From positions 70,156 to 115,026 of the forward strand of contig NZ_AZFC01000028.1 of the NCBI RefSeq assembly GCF_001435095.1: a stretch of 44,871 bases of DNA, read 5' to 3'. This stretch comes from Levilactobacillus spicheri DSM 15429. GTDB taxonomy: Bacteria; Bacillota; Bacilli; Lactobacillales; Lactobacillaceae. Under the pieces are notes generated by a model. It made no database searches. It had not been told where the DNA came from and saw nothing but the letters and a program-made list of their open reading frames with translations. A program made the translations under genes and the position numbers. Positions 41,937 through 44,871 of the stretch are shown piece by piece; the stretch's first letter is position 1; each line of letters begins with the position of its first letter.

Positions 41937-43381
41937 TATTTTTTGTTAACGGGACCATCGGAATGGGCAATTCCGGGGTCGAACACGCCGAATTCTACCG
42001 GGGAAAGGTCCTGACCCAAGCCGGCCTGCCTTTCCGCTACCTCTTTTACCGCTTGAACCGGGACCTCCAAGCCCCCATGAAACGCTGGGGCCTGGCGAAC
42101 GACCAGGTCATCAACATGTGGGAGTACTTCACCCTGGGCGAGGACTACCTGAAGCACGGTGTCCAGACCTTCTATGAGCACAGCACCAAGTTGGTCATCG
42201 ACTCGACCAACACCCACCGCAAACGCGATACTTACACCGTCAGTGGCCTGCACGTCATCGACCACATGATCAAGCATCCCGACAAACATAAGAAGACCAA
42301 TATCTTGATGGTCGGCTCCAATCACGTGGAGCTCTTCAACATGAACACCGGTCTCAAGATGGCCGACTTCCAGTTCTACGATGACCCCCACCGTAAGGTC
42401 ATCATCCGCAACATCCACCTGTATCACCAGGCGGGCGGCCGGCACCTATTCTTCAGCAACGGGATGCAGCTGATCCGCTACTTCTTCCAGCGGTTGAACA
42501 TCGCCTATCACGAAAAGAACGTCTACATGATCGACCGGGGGATCGACCCCGAAGTCGCCCTCTTCGCGATGCACTCCGACAAGTTGAAGGTCATCGACGT
42601 GATTCACGCCGACCAGCTCAACAACCGCAAGGATCCCCGCTACCCGTTGTTTAACAACTACAACGAGTACCTGCTGACCCACCTCGACCAGGTCGACAAG
42701 ATGGTCGTGGCCACCGAGCGGCAGCGCCAAGATATGCTGGTCGACTTCCCCGACCGCGGCGACCAGATCGTCACGATTCCGGTCGGCGGGGTCCGCGACA
42801 ACCCGCAGATCGATCCGAACAAACAACCGGGTGACCCGATCAAGTTCATCACCGCGTCCCGGTTGGCCATCGAAAAGCACGTGGACTTCATCGTCAAGGC
42901 CCTCGTCAAGCTGCACGACGAGGACGGCGTCAACCTGACCCTCGACATTTACGGGGCTGGTGAGGAAGAGAAACGCATCAAAACCGCCATCGAGGACGGC
43001 CACGCCGGCGACTACATCCACGTCAAGGGCCTGTCCGCCGAGCTAGAGAAGCTCTACCCGCAGTACGACGCCTACATTTCCGGGTCCTACTCCGAAGGGT
43101 TCGGCCTGACCTACATCGAGGCCATGAACGCTGGTCTGCCGATCGTCACGTTCAACGCCCGGTTCGGGGCCCAGGAGCTGGTCGACGAGGGGCAAAACGG
43201 TTTCCTCGCCGACTTCAACCGGACGGACGCCGACTACAGTGTCGAGCAGCTGCACCAGGCCCTCAAGCGGTTCATGGCCGCCAATTACCATGACCTAGTC
43301 GCCCACACCAAGGCCAAGGTCGAACGGTACCAGGACCACGTGATTGCAGAAGATTGGAGGAAGTTAATCGATGCGCTATGA
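41933..43381 (+). CDS. gtfA: Adhesin O-GlcNAc transferase GtfA
   Basis: This 482-residue GT-B transferase starts with NGTIGMGNSGVEHAEFYRGK, the family N-terminus; residues about 60-200 form the GtfA-specific inserted beta-domain. The donor site has the EX7E pattern with Glu388 and Glu396 in SEGFGLTYIEAMNAGLP. With GtfB it adds the first GlcNAc to Ser/Thr of the adhesin in the cytosol. The ATG overlaps asp3 by 4 bp; the end overlaps gtfB by 11 bp (ATGCGCTATGA). GGAGGAACC lies upstream. Confidence 0.94.
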   Translation: MIFFVNGTIGMGNSGVEHAEFYRGKVLTQAGLPFRYLFYRLNRDLQAPMKRWGLANDQVINMWEYFTLGEDYLKHGVQTFYEHSTKLVIDSTNTHRKRDTYTVSGLHVIDHMIKHPDKHKKTNILMVGSNHVELFNMNTGLKMADFQFYDDPHRKVIIRNIHLYHQAGGRHLFFSNGMQLIRYFFQRLNIAYHEKNVYMIDRGIDPEVALFAMHSDKLKVIDVIHADQLNNRKDPRYPLFNNYNEYLLTHLDQVDKMVVATERQRQDMLVDFPDRGDQIVTIPVGGVRDNPQIDPNKQPGDPIKFITASRLAIEKHVDFIVKALVKLHDEDGVNLTLDIYGAGEEEKRIKTAIEDGHAGDYIHVKGLSAELEKLYPQYDAYISGSYSEGFGLTYIEAMNAGLPIVTFNARFGAQELVDEGQNGFLADFNRTDADYSVEQLHQALKRFMAANYHDLVAHTKAKVERYQDHVIAEDWRKLIDAL

Positions 43382-44234
43382 ACTTGTAAACGGCGTCCAC
43401 ACCAATACGGACGTTTGGCAACAGGAAAAAAAGATCCTGCTGGCCGATAACCTGCACCTTCTGTCGATCGGGTCGGCCCCGAACTTCGCCGGCACCATGC
43501 GGCAGGAAGCCATCAAACACAGCGTCAACCTGTACGACTGGCTGACCAAGCGGACCGCCTACGACCCCGACGACTACCTGTTCTTCAACCGGGCGCCGGT
43601 TCCGGACGGCACCAACATTTTAATGAACAGCGATGGCTTTCTCGCGCTCGAATACGACGGCGCACCCATCGGCCAAATGAAGCTCTACCCCGGGACCAAC
43701 CGGGCCGTCAAGGAGATCGACTATTTCAACCCGGACGGCACCAACGACCTGATCGAAGAGTACGCCACGGACGGCCGGCAATACACCCAGCTGTTCTATA
43801 ACGAGGGGCAGCCCCAGGAGTTCGACTTCTTGAACCTAAAGGGCCAGCCAATCATCCGGTATTACTACTACGAAAACGTCCTGAACTACATCACCATCGA
43901 GGACCCCGAGACCCAGGAAGTTCTGGAGCACTACGATAACTTAAACGAGTTCGTGTGCCGCCAGGTCGCCAACCTCTTGACGGTCCAAGACCAGGTCACG
44001 GTCTGCTACATGGGTGTCGAGATGATGGCCTTGCGCTACACCAAGTCGCACAACATCCTGCGGCTCTGCGAAAATCCGTTCGACGAACAGGGCGAGATTC
44101 GGGGCAACCTGCTGGGCATCCTGAACAACGACATCCAGTACATCCAGGAGGTCCAGATGACCCAGGCTGCTTACAACGCCCTGGCCCTGCGCAACTTTAA
44201 GCTGGACAAGGCAACGGTGGTGGCGGACAGCTAA
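43371..44234 (+). CDS. gtfB: GtfB-like glycosyltransferase-stabilising protein, short
   Basis: The protein has 287 residues, against about 440 in streptococcal GtfB. Position after gtfA, the 11-bp overlap and the content (NSDGFLALEYDG, IGQMKLYPGTNRAVKEIDYFNPDGTND, then Tyr-rich strands and DNLNEFVCRQVANLL) support GtfB, the non-catalytic partner that binds acceptor and stabilises GtfA. The chain stops where the second Rossmann-like half should continue (RGNLLGILNNDIQYIQE, ALALRNFKLDK), so about 150 residues appear to be missing. Element R7 begins about 10 nt after the stop. It could be a shortened lineage-specific form. GGAGGAAG precedes the ATG. Confidence 0.78.
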   Translation: MRYELVNGVHTNTDVWQQEKKILLADNLHLLSIGSAPNFAGTMRQEAIKHSVNLYDWLTKRTAYDPDDYLFFNRAPVPDGTNILMNSDGFLALEYDGAPIGQMKLYPGTNRAVKEIDYFNPDGTNDLIEEYATDGRQYTQLFYNEGQPQEFDFLNLKGQPIIRYYYYENVLNYITIEDPETQEVLEHYDNLNEFVCRQVANLLTVQDQVTVCYMGVEMMALRYTKSHNILRLCENPFDEQGEIRGNLLGILNNDIQYIQEVQMTQAAYNALALRNFKLDKATVVADS

Positions 44235-44243
44235 ATTTTCAGC

Positions 44244-44440
44244 TGGTCGTTGATGGGCGCTGCACGCCGGCGAACAAGCTGGAATAAGGCTGGTCACCCT
44301 CCGGCGCTCAGGGGCCGTGACGCCTGCGGGCACGATTTTGAACCGCGCCCAAATCGCGCGTTTCAAAACTCGGCCTTATCCTAAGCCAGCAAAAGACGCT
44401 GGCTAAGGATAATTTCGCTGGCTGAGCCCCTGCTCGCCTC
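44244..44440 (+). repeat. Double-hairpin intergenic element, copy R7
   Basis: It starts with the conserved flank GGTCGTTGATGGGCGCT and CACGCCGGCG. The closing stem includes CAGGGGC (44309-44315) and GCCCCTG (44425-44431). Hairpin 1 is TTTTGAACCGCGC/GCGCGTTTCAAAA bracketed by GGCACGA and CTCGGCC. Hairpin 2 is TTATCCT/AGGATAA, an A-A mismatch, AGCCAGC/GCTGGCT and loop AAAAGAC. It follows gtfB in the same orientation with no terminator between. Confidence 0.82.
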
Positions 44441-44560
44441 CGGGTGGTTCACTAGTGATCCGCCCACCAAATTGAGCAACTGGCAACACCGCTCGCGTCG
44501 AGAGTCATCATCACCACTGGACAACCCCACAAGCATCCCTTAAATCAGTTCTTTAACCCA

Positions 44561-44607
44561 CCAGAACCGGTCAAACCAAGCAACTATCTCGGTTTGACCG
44601 GTTCTGG
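44561..44607. terminator. Perfect 17-bp hairpin, probable end of the aSec operon
   Basis: CCAGAACCGGTCAAACC and GGTTTGACCGGTTCTGG pair perfectly around 13 nt, followed by TTGTCTGT. The weak T-run makes it a less certain terminator. Confidence 0.6.
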
Positions 44608-44665
44608 TTGTCTGTCCCACTGAGGATGATTGAACTCGTAGACAGTTTTCCATCTCAAGAGACAC

Positions 44666-44711
44666 AAAAGGCCGTTTAAACCGTCCTCTCAGGCGATTTA
44701 AGCGGTCTTTT
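44666..44711. terminator. Second imperfect hairpin with A/T-runs
   Basis: AAAAG, CCG, TTTAAA pair imperfectly with TTTAA, CGG, CTTTT. It may stop transcription on either strand beyond the island. Confidence 0.5.
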
Positions 44712-44794
44712 GCGATGATTAAGATAACTTATCACGTTGAAGTAGAATCCGTTAGGTGACCATTTAACGGCCTAATCGTTATAGCCAACGACCA

Positions 44795-44871
44795 ATGTTA
44801 GCGCAACAGAGGCGCCTTGATGGTCGTGGTGAAATTGATGTTACCGGGTGTTCTTTGCCCGGTTACATCAA
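44795..44871 (-). repeat. Double-hairpin intergenic element, copy R8 (cut by window edge)
   Basis: On the minus strand the window begins inside the element: hairpin 2 (44835-44871, exactly 37 nt) is TTGATGT/ACATCAA, an A-A mismatch, ACCGGGC/ACCCGGT (one mismatch) and loop AAAGAAC, followed by the closing arm CACCACGACCATC and the flank AAGGCGCCTCTGT. It faces R7. Confidence 0.8.

Overview
The window looks like chromosomal DNA of a high-GC member of the Lactobacillaceae. Supporting this are the full-length AdhE and AckA of lactic acid bacteria, Apf/LysM-type secreted wall proteins, DUF5776-type anchor modules, a CIRCE element, cre boxes and strong AGGAGG ribosome binding sites. The genus is inference; a Levilactobacillus- or Lacticaseibacillus-like host would fit. 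Most genes are strongly GC-biased at third codon positions, and the main exception is the middle of a giant adhesin gene.

Positions 1-23 kb are mostly core genes. In order they are an HD phosphohydrolase and a TetR regulator (minus strand), divergent from an ABC exporter; an orphan PemI/MazE-like antitoxin; a secreted 3D-domain protein; ackA with a cre box on its promoter; three Apf-type secreted transglycosylase-like proteins, one of which lacks a normal start codon; adhE; a membrane GDPD; a DUF1836 regulator; a P-type ATPase; a 52-residue membrane protein; an aldo/keto reductase; an Lsa-like ABC-F protein behind a leader-peptide attenuator; and an Hsp20 with a CIRCE-like box.

Positions 23.2-44.2 kb form an accessory Sec glycoprotein island. 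On the minus strand lie gtf3a, a 7.9-kb adhesin gene, gtf3b and a small Asp4-like membrane protein. Divergent from them, on the plus strand, is the tightly overlapping operon secA2-secY2-asp1-asp2-asp3-gtfA-gtfB. The expected division of labour is that GtfA/GtfB start O-GlcNAc glycosylation of the adhesin, the two Gtf3 paralogues extend the glycan, Asp1-3 modify and escort the protein, and SecA2/SecY2 export it. The adhesin carries a KxYKxGxxW-type signal and ends in two DUF5776-like wall-binding modules instead of LPXTG. It is interrupted by a 157-bp out-of-frame tandem duplication, and deleting one copy would exactly restore a 2565-residue protein. gtfB is short and is followed immediately by a repeat element.

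Seven complete or nearly complete copies and one window-truncated copy of a structured intergenic element are scattered through the window. Each places two hairpins inside a closing stem. The second hairpin keeps a constant geometry of 7 bp, an A-A mismatch, 7 bp and a 7-nt loop, while its stem sequence changes with compensating substitutions. Most copies lie just downstream of a gene and in that gene's orientation. This family and the adhesin switch are the two most interesting observations here.
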